A stretch of DNA of 64,000 bases from Musa acuminata AAA Group (GCF_036884655.1 NC_088342.1:18355001-18419000); one strand, 5' to 3'; positions 1 to 15,468 are shown, counted from the stretch's first letter. The notes: generated by a model from the letters alone, not told the origin. Made by a program: numbers and translations.

Positions 1-143
1 AGCCTTCCGCAGAAAACAATTACTAACCAGTGACATGGAGTTTGTGCCATCAACAGGAGACTGCATCTCATTAAGCTTTTGCTTTGATCTCCTATTCCTA
101 TTAATTAAGCTTTTCATTGTGGCGAGGGAGGACAGTCTCATAA

Positions 144-920
144 TGTTGGATCCAGTCCGTGAGCTTGACTAATTTGGGCCATAAGCCCAAATCAACTAAT
201 TGGAGATTAGAGAGAATAAAATTAGGGTGAGATTAGAGTAGGAGCGAGCGGCGGCGTACAGAAAAAAGAGGAGAGAGAAATAGAGAGTAAGTAAAATTGG
301 GCAGCGTGCAGTGTGTGGGTACGCACAGTGAGATTGCAGCGTGCGGCGACGTGCAGAGAAAAAAGAGGAGAGAGAAATAGAGAGAGAAAGTAAGGTTTTT
401 GAGTTTTTCTGCTTGACGATCGGTGGCCAAACATTGTCAGTTTCGGCCCAAATTTTATGTGGAGAATCCTTGCAGCAAACTCTACAATCCTAACGGTGTT
501 GATCTGCAATTTACCCTCTCTAAGGTACTTTCCTGCGATATCCACTTTGTGAGACCTAGAATTCTTTTTGGAGGAGATCCACCTATGTGCTGAAGATATG
601 CTATCCTTGAGCCAAGATCTATGATATTGATGTTATTCTGATCCTCTAGTTATTCTAGAGAATACCTACTGTAAACCTGTTATCATTATTATTGATAGTG
701 GAAGTTTGAGGTGGACTACGGTCCCGTGGTTTTTCCCACATTGGGTTTTTCACGTTAAAAAGATTTGGTCTCACTGTGTGATTGATTTATTGCTCTATTG
801 TTTATGCTGTGCTAATTGATATTAGCATTTTGATATCAAGTTGGTATTTTGATGAGGAACCTATTTTGATACACAAAGAGGGAAAAGAATTATTCCGCAT
901 TAACAGGTTTCTTCCCAACA
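144..920 (+). repeat. 5' LTR of Copia-A
   Basis: 777 bp from TGTTGGATCC to TTCCCAACA. It is about 93 bp longer than its partner at 4912-5595. The extra length sits near 245-380, where a purine-rich stretch (AGAAAAAAGAGGAGAGAG) occurs twice, around a segment containing GCAGCGTGCAGTGTGTGGG. The 3' LTR has only one copy of the purine stretch, so loss by recombination between the two copies explains the difference. Confidence 0.93.
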
Positions 921-922
921 AG

Positions 923-934
923 TGGTATCAGAGC
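923..934 (+). other. Primer binding site of Copia-A
   Basis: TGGTATCAGAGC is complementary to the 3' end of plant initiator methionine tRNA, the usual minus-strand primer of copia elements. It starts two bases after the 5' LTR. Confidence 0.9.
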
Positions 935-972
935 ATCAGGTTGTTTGGTGCTAGTTTTCTTGTGTGATTGAA

Positions 973-3900
973 ATGGAGCAGTCAGATGGTATGATTAAAT
1001 TGAACTCATCAAATTATTCCACTTGGAGGCGTCTGATGGAAGATTTGCTCTAGTGCAAAGATTTGTATAAGCCTATCAAGGTTAAAGATAAACCTTCTAT
1101 TATGGACGATGAAAAATGGGAAGTTCAACATAGAAAAGCTATTGCCTATATTAGAAGATGGATGGATATAAACTTGCATGAGCATATTTCAGATGAAATC
1201 AGAGCTGATGTTGTTTAGCAAAGGTTAGAAAATCTCTTTGCGAAAAAGACAATGGGGATTAGAATTTCTCTCCTCAGAAGGCTTGTAAATTTGAAGTATA
1301 AAGATGGTGGTAACATTGTTGAGCACATAAGCCTATTTCAGAGTCTTGCAAACAAATTGGTTGCTATGAAAATGAATATAGATGATGAGATGCAGGGATT
1401 ATTACTTCTCAGCTCTTTACCAGAAAATTGGGAAACGTATGTGGTGACTATTTGTAACTCCACGCCAGAGGGGACTCTAACCATAGATATGGTTAAAGAT
1501 AGTTTGCTAAATGAAGATGCAAGAAGGAAAGAACAGGGTGAATCTTCTTCTTGTGCATTTGTTACTGAAAAACAAGAAAGATGTGGAAGAAGTCATAGCA
1601 GAAATCCATACGGTTATAGAGGAAGATCCAAGTCTAGAAGAGATATCAAATGTTTTCACTGTAATAGGCCAGGTCACATGAAGAAAGAGTGTAGGTTTTG
1701 GAAGCGAGAATAGAATGAAATGAAGAAAAATGAGAAAGAGATCAATACAGTTGCTGCTGAAGGTAATATCACTATTTGTCTGTGATGAAGGTTATGTTAG
1801 CCTTGTAGCTCAGGACAGTAATTAGGTAATTGACTCTGGTGCTTCATTTCATGTTACTTCTCATGGTGATTTCTTTAGATCTTACATTGCTGGTGATTTT
1901 GGTAATGTCAGAATGGGAAACAATGGTACATCTAAGATTGTGGGTATTGGAGATATTTGCTTAGAGACCAGTATTGGGAGCAAATTGATACTCAAAGATG
2001 TAAGGCATGTTCCAGATATTCGTCTTAACTTGATATCTACAGGTAGACTTGATGATGAGGGCTTTGCACATTATTTTGGTGAAAGTAAATGGAAACTCAC
2101 TAAAGGTTCTCTAATTGTGGCAAAAGGAAAGAAGATTAACTCTTTTTATGTTATGGAAGCTAAGCTACACAAAGGAGAGATTAATGCAATTCGAAAAGGT
2201 GAAAGTATAGATCTTTGGCATAAGAGGCTTGGACATATCAACGAGAAGGGACTTCAAACTCTTGCTAGAAAGCAGTTTTTACAAGAGTTGCAAGGTACAT
2301 CTCTTAAATCTTGTGATCATTGCTTAGCTGGAAAAACACATAGAGTTGCATTTTAGACATATCCATCATCTAGAAGATATGATGTTATTGATTTAGTTCA
2401 TACTGATGTTTGTACTATGCAAACTAGAACTCTTAGAGGTGCTCTTTATTTTGTTACTTTTATTGATGATCATTCTAGAAAAGTTTAGGCTTTTGCTTTG
2501 AAATCTAAAGACCAGGTACTCGATGCTTTCAAGGAGTTTCATGTCAGTGTTGAAAGAGAAACTGGCAGAAAGCTAAAGTGTGTTCGATCAGATAATGGTG
2601 ACGAGTACAGGGGTCCTTTTGAGAATTATTACAGGTTCCATGGTATCAGGCTTGAGAAAACAGTTCCTAAAACTCCTCAGCAGAACGGTGTGGCAGAAAG
2701 GATGAACAGAACCATTGAAGAAAGGATTAGGTGTATGCTTTCCCACGCCAAGTTACCAAAGTCATTTTGGGGGGAGGCTATGAGAACTACAGTTGACCTA
2801 ATAAATCTTTCTCCATCAGTTCCTCTGCAAGGTGATGTTCCAGAGAGAGTATGGAGCGGAAAAGATATATCTTATAATTATTTGAGAGTCTTTGGGTGTA
2901 AAGCATTTGTTCATATTCCCAAAGATGAGAGGTCCAAGCTTAATAATAAGGCAAAAGCATATATCTTCTTGGGATATGGTCATGAAGAGTTTGGGTACAG
3001 ATTATGGGACCTAGTGAACAAGAAGATTATTAGAAGCAGAGATGTTGTGTTTCTTGAAGACCAATTGTTTGATGATGGTGATAATGGGGAGAAGCCAGAA
3101 ACCTCTGTTTATATTCCTTGGAGTTTGAGTCCAGTTCCTTCACTTGTAGTTCATAATGATCATGGGGGAGATGAACAAGAAGATTGTGGTGAGAATATTA
3201 GTGACGATACACCTGATGCTGAACCAACTGAACAGGCACCTCCACCACCAGTTGAGATTCCATTGAGAAGATCCACTAGAGAGCGACAACCCTCTACCAG
3301 ATATCCTCCACATGAGTATGTTATGCTTACTAACGGGGGAGAGCCAGAAACTTACCAAGAAGCTATTCTACATGAGAATAAGAGTGAGTGGGTTAAAGCC
3401 ATGCAAGAAGAGATGAGATCCTTGCTTGAGAACCACACCTATGACTTGGTAAAGCTGCCGAAAGAGAAGAAAGCTCTCAAGAATAAGTGGGTTTATAAAT
3501 TGAAGACTGAAAATAATAGCTCACAACAAAGATACAAGGCACGACTAGTTGTGAAAGGATTCAGTCAGAAGAAAGGTATTGACTTTGAAGAAATATTTTC
3601 TCCGGTTGTGAAAATATCCTCTATCCGAGTTGTTCTTGGTTTGGCTACCCGATTGAATTTAGAAGTTGAGCAACTTGATGTAAAAACAGCATTTCTTCAT
3701 GGTGACTTAGAAGAAGAAATTTACATGGAGCAACCAGAAGGTTTCAAAGTCAAGGGAAAAGAAAATCTGGTATGTAAGCTTAGGAAAAGCTTATATGGAC
3801 TCAAACAGGCACCTAGACAGTGGTACAAGAAGTTTGATTCCTTTATGATGAGCCAAGGGTATGATAGAACCACATCTGATCATTGTGTGTTTATGAAGAA

Positions 3901-4895
3901 ATTTTCAGATGATGATTTTATTATTTTACTGCTATATGTTGATTGTTGGCCATGATGTTGGAAAAATTGAAAAGCTTAAAAGAGAGCTAAGTAAGTCTTT
4001 TGCCATGAAAGACTTAGGATCGGTGAGACAAATACTTGGCATGAAGATTCTTCGTGATAGGAAGAAAAGGAAGATTTGGCTATCTCAGGAGACTTATATT
4101 GAAAAGGTTCTTGAAAGATTCAACATGAGTAAAGCTAAAGCAGTTTGTTCTCCACTTGCAGGTCATTTCAAGCTGAGTTCAAAACAATGTCCTACAAGTA
4201 AGAAAGAAAAAGAAGAAATATCCAGAGTGCCTTACTCATCTGCAGTAGGCAGTTTGATGTATGCTATGGTTTGTACTAGGCCAGATATAGCTCATGCAGT
4301 TGGAGTTGTTAGCCGATTTCTCTCAAATCCTGGAAAGGAACATTGGGCAGCTGTGAAATGGATATTAAGATATCTAAGAGGTACTTCCAGGTTGTGTTTA
4401 TGTTTTGGTGATGATGAACCTTTGTCAGAAGGGTACACAGATGCAGACATGGCAGGTGATACTGATTCCAGGAAGTCCACTTCGGGATTCTTGATGACAT
4501 TTGCAGGAGGAGCAGTCTCTTAGCAGTCTAAGTTACAGAAGTGTGTTGCTCTATCAACCACAGAAGCAGAATACATAGTAGTTACTGAAGCCTGCAAGGA
4601 AGCTTTATGGATGAAAAAGTTTCTACAGGAATTGGGCTTGAAACAGGAAGGATATACTGTTTACTGTGACAGTCAGAGCGCTATTCACCTCTCCAAGAAT
4701 TCAACATACCATTCTAGATCCAAGCATATTGATATGAGATATCACTGGATTCGTGATGTGCTTGAGACGAAAGAATTACAGTTGGAAAAGGTGCATACCA
4801 ATGATAATGGTTCAGATATGTTGACAAAGTCTTTGCCTAAGGACAAGCTTGAAGCATGTAAGCGAAGAGCGGGCTTGGTACAGCCCATCATATGA
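973..4895 (+). pseudogene. Copia-A gag-pol polyprotein, broken
   Basis: ATG at 973 starts a gag with a CCHC knuckle (CFHCNRPGHMKKEC, 1651-1692), then protease (DSGASFH, about 1831), GAG-pre-integrase (LWHKRLGHI, about 2215), integrase with DNG and ERMNRT motifs (about 2500-2790), RT from about 3330 and RNase H to 4895. Frame-ending stops are at 1051, 1216, 1711, 1823, 2354, 2486 and 4521, and there is an extra base near 1779. A further frame break of about 11 missing bases lies at the RT YxDD box (3936-3946) and is shared with Copia-B at 29377-29388. The integrase DNGG motif reads DNGD here. No functional polyprotein can be made from this copy. Confidence 0.93.
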
Positions 4896-4911
4896 GCTGG
4901 AGGGGGAGAAT

Positions 4912-5595
4912 TGTTGGGTCCAGTCCATATGTGGGCTTGGACAATTTGGGCCATAAGCCCAAATCAACTAATTGGAGATTAGAGAGAACGAAATTAGGGT
5001 GAGATTAGAGTAAGAGCGTGCGGCGGGGTGCAGAAAAAAGAGGAGAGAGAAATAGAGAGAGAAAGTAAGGTTTCTAAGTTTTTCTACTTGACGATCGGTG
5101 GCTAAACGTTGTCAGTTTCGGTCCAAATTTTATGTGGAGAATCCTTGCAGCAAACTCTACAATCCTAATGGTGTTGATCTACAGTTTACCCTCTCTAAGA
5201 TACTTTCCTACGATATCCACTTTGTGAGACCTAGAATTCTCTTTGGAGGAGATCCACCTATGGGCTGAAGATATGCTATCCTTGAGCCAAGATCTATGAT
5301 CTTGATGTTATTCTGATCCTCTAGTTATTTTAGAGAAGACCTACTGTAAACCTGTTATCATTATTATTGATAGTGGAAGTTTGAGGTGGACTACGGTCCC
5401 GTGGTTTTTCCCACATTGGGTTTTCCACGTTAAAAAGATTTGGTCTCACTGTGTGATTGATTTATTGCTCTATTGTTTATGCTGTGCTGATTGATATTAG
5501 CATTTTGATATCAAGTTGGTATTTTGATGAGGAACCTATTTTAATACACAAAGAGGGAAAAAAATTATTCTGCATTAACAGGTTTCTTCCCAACA
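4912..5595 (+). repeat. 3' LTR of Copia-A
   Basis: 684 bp, TGTTGGGTCC to CCAACA, preceded by the polypurine tract GGAGGGGGAGAA. Apart from the missing duplicated segment it aligns with the 5' LTR with scattered substitutions. Confidence 0.93.
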
Positions 5596-5637
5596 CATAA
5601 GTTGGTTTTGTTATGTCGTCGGAGATCTCATCAGCAC

Positions 5638-6756
<1,119 letters not shown>

Positions 6757-8728
6757 TGTCACATCCTGGATTTATATATATATATATATATATATATCTT
6801 TCCACACATTTAGGCCAAATAAATAAACATCATTTTATTCATCATCTATAACCATTTATTACAATTCATTTATTCATCAAATTACAAATAGAAAAGTTAA
6901 CTTCAAGAGTCATCCAAGTGGCTCTACCTAGCGGTAGAGGAAGGTTCGCTCTCCACTGGAATCCGATTTAGTACTAGAGGGAGGCTGCTCTGAAAATCAA
7001 AAACAAAGAAAATTCAGCAATGTTGAGTAGGAACCCCAAAAGTCAAATCAAAATAAATACATGATCAAAATTCAATCAATCATCCCATTGACGTATATCA
7101 AGTACCCGAAGGAGCACTCCCCCAACAGCGGATGGAAAGGCTTTAGCCTACGGGATGAGTTTGTGTTCTCCCAACAGCGGATGGAGGCAAACTCATATCA
7201 CACTCCCAACAGCGGATGGAGTGGTGTCCCACACCCGCCAAAGTGGGGACACGTTCCTCCCAACAGCGGATGGAGGAACCGTCCAGCCGCCACGTCTGAT
7301 GGCCCGCTAATCCCCGAAGGGAATCGCCCTACCTGCTCTCGGCAGGAATATAATCTCACACTGGTCATATCCATTTCGGGATGAAATAACATATTTAAAA
7401 CATCTCTTTCAAATATCATCAATATCAAATAATATAAATTAACCCTCAATTGACTTGAACTCTAGTTTAATCGATTCAATTGAACTCGATTTACTAGAGC
7501 ATAACTGAACTGATCTCTAATCCTTATTTAACTGGTCTGGAACCACCCTAGACTAGTATAATTTAGACTAGATTAAGTTCAATTTAGGTTAAACTAACTT
7601 GAATAAGTCAATCAATTCGGAATCACCCTAAATTGATCTAGACTAATCAAGTCTAGTTTAATTCAATCAATATTTGGGCTCAAGTTCAACAATAATATTG
7701 GGCTAGATTGAGCCAGTCCATCTACTGATCATGTGCATTATACATGATTGAGCATGCATTACATAAAACTGGCCTAGCCTTGGCCCATGGACTAGTCATA
7801 GCATATACCCATTAACAACATAAATGAAAACATAATAATGCATTAAAAGATAGATGAGGAGAAAAGCTTTAATACAAAGAAATAACATTCTCAATTTGAC
7901 TAGAAATCATAAGACATTAAAAGAGGGACTAGGAGATAAGTTTTAACACAAGGAAATAGCTTTCTAAATTCAAATAAAAATCATGTTTTCAACACATAAA
8001 ATTTCAACATATTCTAATCATATTTTAAATCATTCAGAATAATATATTTTAAATTTCAGATCAAAGAATATCAAAAAAAGGGATTTTAGATTACATATTC
8101 TAGTCTAACAAGATTTTAATCCAAATAAGATTGAAGATAAACTGTAATACAGAAAATATATCATATAAAACATATATTTTTTTTAACATATTTAATTCTA
8201 CAATAAAAACCTTAATCATGGGTCAAAGAATATTATGAAAACTTTAATTGATTGTTTTAATATAAAAAAATTTGACATTTAAAGAATTGATAAACATTTT
8301 TCAAACTATAAAACTTTCAACATTTAAAGAATCAAAATAAAAGCTAAAACTTTTAAGAAAGGTAGGGAAACCTACCTCTTGTCAACAGGGTGTAACTCCT
8401 CGTTCTCTTGTCAACAGGGTGTAACTCCTCGTTCCTCCCATTGCCAGGCTCGACTAGGTGAGGAACGAAGAAGAGAGATCCCTCCCCTTTAAATAGGAGG
8501 AGGTGAGCCTCTATTAAGGGAAATAAATTTTAATTTTCATATTTATTTAATATAAATTATTTTCATTTAATATACTACCAAATATGATATCATCATATTT
8601 GGAATACTTACTAGTTATTTCCTTAATTCATATCAACAAACAAGGAAGTAGATTAGGATTTCCTTAAATTATAATAATAAGTAAGGAAAGAAAATCAATT
8701 CCTAACTTAAATATTTGATGTGATTACA
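6757..8728 (-). repeat. 3' LTR of Gypsy-1
   Basis: 1972 bp; on the plus strand it runs from TGTCACATCC to GTGATTACA. It contains a short TA tract (6772-6797), four copies of a 16-bp motif (7121-7274) and a tandem duplication of TTGTCAACAGGGTGTAACTC near 8379-8435 that the other LTR lacks. Confidence 0.93.
7121..7274. repeat. Four dispersed copies of a 16-bp LTR motif
   Basis: CCCAACAGCGGATGGA occurs at 7121, 7170, 7205 and 7259 with different spacer sequences. The same four-copy arrangement is present in the other LTR (13885-14038), where the first copy has two changes. Function unknown; a binding site or RNA structural element is possible. Confidence 0.9.
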
Positions 8729-8742
8729 TTTCTCCCCTCTTA
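8729..8742 (-). other. Polypurine tract of Gypsy-1
   Basis: On the minus strand AGAGGGGAGAAA lies directly against the 3' LTR, the expected position of the plus-strand primer. Confidence 0.8.
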
Positions 8743-8773
8743 TAGGAAATTTGGTTCCCAAATTTAGCTTACC

Positions 8774-11700
8774 TTAATAGAATAGATGAGAATACTGCTC
8801 TCGCATATCTTCTTCTCTTTCCCATATTGCCTCTTGGTCTGAATGGTGTTGCCAACAAATCTTTACCAAAGGTATAATTTTGTTCCTTAGAACATGTTCT
8901 TTTTTTTCCAAGATCTGGGTTGGTTGTTCTCTAAAAGTGGCATCATCTCGTAATTGTAGAGGTTGGTAAGATATGACATGTGATGGATCCCTGATATATC
9001 TTCGAAGCATTGACACGTGGAATACATCATGGATGCTAGCCAAAGCCGAGGGCAATGCCAATCTGTATGCTACAGGCCCAACCTTTTGTAAGATCTCAAA
9101 TGGGCCAATAAATCTTGGGGCTAACTTTCCCCTTTGACCAAACCTCATAACTCCCTTGGTTGGCGACACCTTTAAGAAGACGTGCTCACCAACTTCGAAC
9201 TCTAGATCTCTTCGCCTTCGATCTGCATAACTTTTCTGACGACTTTGAGCTGTTAATAATCTTTGGCGTATAATTCGAATATTATCAGCATCTTTTTGAA
9301 TTAATTGAGGCCCCAAAAGCTTCCGTTCTCCCACCTCATCCCAATATACAGGTGATCTGCACTTTCTTCCATAAAGAGCTTCAAATGGAGCCATCTGTAT
9401 GCTAGAGTGGTAACTATTATTATAAGAAAACTCAATTAGATGTAAGTGCATATCCCAACTCCCACCAAAGTCCAAAGCACATGCTCTTAAGAGATCTTCA
9501 AGAGTTTGTATTGTCCTTTCAGATTGACCATCAGTTTGGGGGTGAAAGATTGTACTAAACTTTAACTGTGTGCCCAAAGATTTTTGTAAACTTCCCCAAA
9601 ATTTGGAGGTGAATCTTGGATCTCTATCTGAGATAATGCTAACTGGCACCCCATGATATCGAATGATTTCCTTAATATATAAGCTTACTAGTTTATCCAA
9701 CGAATACTTCTTGTTAATAGGAAGGAAGTGAGCAGATTTAGTAAGTTTGTCTACTATTACCCAAATTCCGTCATATCCTTTCATAGTCTTGGGTAATCCT
9801 GTCACAAAATCCATAGTGACTTACTCCCACTTCCATTCAGGAATCGAAATCCTTTGCAACTTTCCCGCAGGTACTCGATGTTCTATCTTCACCTGTTGAC
9901 ATATCAGACATTTAGAAACAAACTCTGCTATATCTCTCTTCATACCACGCCACCAATAGTTTTGGCGTAAATCTCGATACATCTTAGTAGTCCCGGGATG
10001 GATGTTAAATTTTGATCTATGTGCCTCATCCAATAATGGCTTTCGGGAACACAAAGTCGATTATGGAATGTAATAGAACCATCTTCGGCTTGGAGGAATT
10101 CAGGTCTAGATCCTTGAGCTATGTCCTTAACTATCATTTGAAGATATGTATCTTCCTTCTGACTTTCTTTAACCTTTTCCACCAAATATGATTGTGTCAT
10201 CAGACACGCAAGAAAACCTTTATTTGTCTCCGATAAAAGTTTAAGTTTTAAGTCTGCCAACTCCGTCATCATAGAATTCCTTTGAATATTCATATAGGTT
10301 ACAAGACTATAGGTATTTCTGCTTAAGGCATCAACAACTACATTAGCTTTCCCAGGATGGTAGTTGATATTAAAATCATAATCCTTTAGAAAGTCCAACC
10401 ACCTTCTTTGTCTCATATTTAAATCTTTCTGTGTGAAAATATATTTGAGACTCTTATGATCCGTGAAGATTTCAAAAGTCTGTCCATAGAGATAATGCCT
10501 CCAAATTTTCAGTGCAGAAATGATAGCTACTAACTCTAAGTCATGAGTAGGATAGTTCTTCTCATGAGGCTTTAATTGCCTCAATGCATAAGCAACTACC
10601 CTCTCGTTTTGTAGTAGAACGCAACCAAGCCCTTGTAGTGAGGCGTCGCTATACACTACAAAACCTTCTCCCCCCGAAGGAATCACCAAGATAGGAGCAC
10701 TGGTTAATTTCTTCTTCAATTCTTGAAAACTTTGTTGACATTTATCATCCCACATGAATTTTATGTTCTTTTGTGTCAACTTGGTCAATGGTGCTACTAT
10801 TTTTGAAAAACCTTCTACGAATCTTCTATAGTATCCAGCCAAACCCAAGAAGCTTCTAATCTCTGAAACATTAGAAGGCTGCTTCCATTTTATCACAGCT
10901 TCAATCTTGTGAGGGTCAACAGATATACCAGCGCTCGAAATTACGTGACCGAGAAACATAATTTCATTGAGCCAAAAGTTACACTTACTTAACTTGGCAT
11001 ATAGTTTCTCTCGCCTTAGGACTTCCAGAACTGTCTTAAGATGGTGTTCATGCTCTGCTATGCTTTTGGAGTAGATCAAGATATCATCAATAAACACAAT
11101 TACAAATTTATCGAGATAAGGGTGGAATACTCTATTCATGAGATCCATGAAAGCAGCTGGTGCATTTGTGAGTCCAAAAGGCATTACTAAGAATTCATAA
11201 TGACCATATCTTGTTCTAAAGGCAGTTTTCTGTATGTCTCCTTCCCTTATCTTTAGTTGATGATACCCGGATCTCAAATCAATCTTTAAGTATACCTGAG
11301 CACCTTGAAGTTGATCAAACAGGTCATCTATTCGAGGAAGAGGATATTTATTCTTTATGGTCACTTGGTTGAGTTGTCTATAATCGATGCATAGTCGCAT
11401 AGATCCATCTTTCTTCTTCACAAATAGGACAGGGGCACCCCAAGGTGATACACTAGGTCAAATAAAACCCTTGTCCAAAAGCTCTTGGATCTGTTTCTTT
11501 AACTCCTCCAACTCAATTGGTGCCATTCTATATGGAGGTTTAGAAATAGGTGCAGTACCAGGTAGAAGATCAATTGTAAATTCAATCTGTCTATTTAGTG
11601 GCAGTGCAAGTAGATCTTCAGGAAAAACATCTGGAAAATCTCGTACAATGGGGATGTCCTTTAATATTGGCTTCTTAGATTCTTCTCCAGAAATTAAGGC

Positions 11701-13347
11701 CAAGTATCCCTGACATCCCTTCAGTAATAGTTGGGTAGCGCTCAAGGCTGAAATAATAGAAGGGAACTTTTCTTGAATCCCGATGAACTTGAAAGGTGGT
11801 TGATCTAGAGGTGAGAAAGTAACAGTCTTCCGAAAACAATCGACACTTGCATGGTATGCGGAAAGCCAGTCCATACCCAAGATAGCGTCGAAATCTTGAA
11901 ATTCTAGTAGAATAAGATCTACTAGCAAATCGTGACTTTCAATAGTAATAACACAGTTTCTATATATCTGATCAACTATCAAAGAGTTTCCAACCGGTGT
12001 TACTACCATTAATGTATTATTCATTGTCTTACGATTCTTATGCAGTTTCATAGCAAAACAAGGTAATATAAAAGAATGCGTAGAACCAAAATCAATAAGC
12101 ACAGATGCTGGCATACCACAGAGTGTGATGGTACCTTTAATAATAGATCCTGAGGCTTCAGCATCTTGGTGAGTCAGTGCGTAAACTCTTGCATGTCCTT
12201 CCTCTCTCGGTCGTAGCTGTTGTTGTCCAGTTGTTTGGGGTGGAGCTCGGCGTTGATGTTGCTTCCGTGGGCAATCCTTCGACATGTGCCCGGGTTGTTG
12301 ACAATAAAAACATACGCGTTGTCCCATGGGGCATGAGGTGGAAACATGATCTGTCTTCCCACAGAAATAACATCTTATAACAACTTGATTGCTAGGAGCT
12401 CCTGCTTGTTGATGCCCGAACTGTTTGCCTTTTCCTTTCTTTGAGGGTCTAGAATGTGATCCCCCATACGTAAATGGTGCAGCACTAAAAGGTCGCTTTC
12501 GATCCTTTGCTTGTTGTAATTCATTATCCAATTTCTCTACCACCAAAGCTCGATTTAACACTTCAGCATATGTTGGTAAAATCAGTACTGCAACAGACTT
12601 TCTAATTGATGATCGAAGCCCCCTCTCAAAATGACGAGCTCTTTGACTTTCATTAAAAGCAATATGTGGATAGAACTGAGCCAACTCAGTGAAATGATGA
12701 TCATATTCCATTACAGTTCTATTTCCTTGGTGGATGCTAAGGAACTCTTGTTATTTCTCAAAGCGAACTGAATCAGGAAAGAACTGCTCATAAAATGCAT
12801 CTTTAAACTGCTCCCAAGTTACTACATTACCTCCTGCCTCTAACATCCTCCTTTTTTAGGTCCACCAAGTGTCTGCCTTCCCTTCCAAAATGAAAGAAGC
12901 GAAAGGCACTTTCTGATTTTCCCTACATTCGATAGCTTCGAATGTCTTTTCCACTTGACGAATCCAACGTTCAGCAAAGATTGGATCTGGCTTGCCTTCA
13001 AAAATTGGTGGTCCCAATCTCTTAAAGTGATCTAAAGTATTATTCCTACCCCGTGGAATTTCATCTCGTTCCTCCTGACGCTCAAAGTATCCTCTAATAG
13101 CATTGAGGACTCCGTGTACGTCATCTTGAGCATTGACGGGTGCTGGGGCATGAGGGGCATTCTGCGAAGTCGGAGAAGCTGGCCCATAATTAGTGACAGG
13201 TGTACGGGAGGACTGGGTTTGCTCTACGATGCGTGGAGCTTCCAAGTTATTATTTGTTTGAACACCTCTCCGAGTGCATAGACCAATAGCATTGCGACCA
13301 TGAGCACCCCGAGTGACAGGACCACTAATCTCTGGAATTGGCTCCAT
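8774..13347 (-). pseudogene. Gypsy-1 gag-pol polyprotein, broken
   Basis: Minus-strand frames give: gag from 13347 (start MEPIPEISG); two CCHC-type knuckles (CYFCGKTDHVSTSC and CFYCQQPGHMSKDC, about 12270-12375); aspartic protease region (LIDFGSTHSF, where DxG is usual, about 12080); RT with the catalytic FIDDILIYS box intact (about 11075-11100); RNase H ([20 protein letters not shown]); integrase zinc region HPGTTKMY...CLICQQ; core TMDFVTGLP and SDRDPRFTS (about 9640-9810); and a C-terminal segment [16 protein letters not shown]...ATWE-like typical of a chromodomain. Stops interrupt it near 12856, 12752, 11458 and 9818, and a small frameshift lies near 10030-10060. The stop at 11458 is TGA where related elements usually have Arg, as expected from CGA deamination. 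Confidence 0.93.
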
Positions 13348-13423
13348 TACTCCTATAATATGTTAAAGACAATCATCGGTTAGAGTCAATCAAGGGACCT
13401 AATACACCTACAGGCCCTAGACC

Positions 13424-13439
13424 ATGCTTTGATACCATA
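13424..13439 (-). other. Primer binding site of Gypsy-1
   Basis: On the minus strand TGGTATCAAAGCATGG follows the 5' LTR after a few bases and resembles a Met-tRNA type primer site. Confidence 0.75.
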
Positions 13440-13444
13440 AAAAT

Positions 13445-15463
<2,019 letters not shown>

Positions 15464-15468
15464 ATTAT

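Larger units (their letters stand above)
144..5595 (+). mobile_element. Copia-A: complete Tnt1/Tork-like LTR retrotransposon
   Basis: Two direct LTRs (144-920 and 4912-5595) flank a gag-pol region. The 5-bp target duplication CATAA is perfect on both sides (139-143 and 5596-5600), so this is one insertion with its original ends. LTRs begin TGTTGG and end CCAACA. A primer binding site complementary to initiator Met tRNA (TGGTATCAGAGC, 923-934) lies two bases after the 5' LTR, and a purine-rich tract (AGGGGGAGAA) ends just before the 3' LTR. Domain order gag, protease, integrase, RT, RNase H is that of Ty1/copia. Lineage is inferred from the gag start (NSSNYSTWRRLMEDLL), which resembles Tnt1-type elements. 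Coding capacity is lost through stops and frameshifts. Confidence 0.95.

Noticed and set aside
222..545. 107-codon minus-strand frame in the Copia-A LTR, repeated at 28853 and 32784
   Set aside because: It is LTR sequence copied with the element; no domain, and the frame breaks between copies.
7121..7274. CRISPR-like array of four short repeats
   Set aside because: Four copies only, irregular spacers of 19-38 bp, located in a plant LTR.
7061..7449. Frames on both strands across the 16-bp motif array, repeated at 13825-14213
   Set aside because: Explained by GC-rich motif repeats within gypsy LTRs; no start context or homology.
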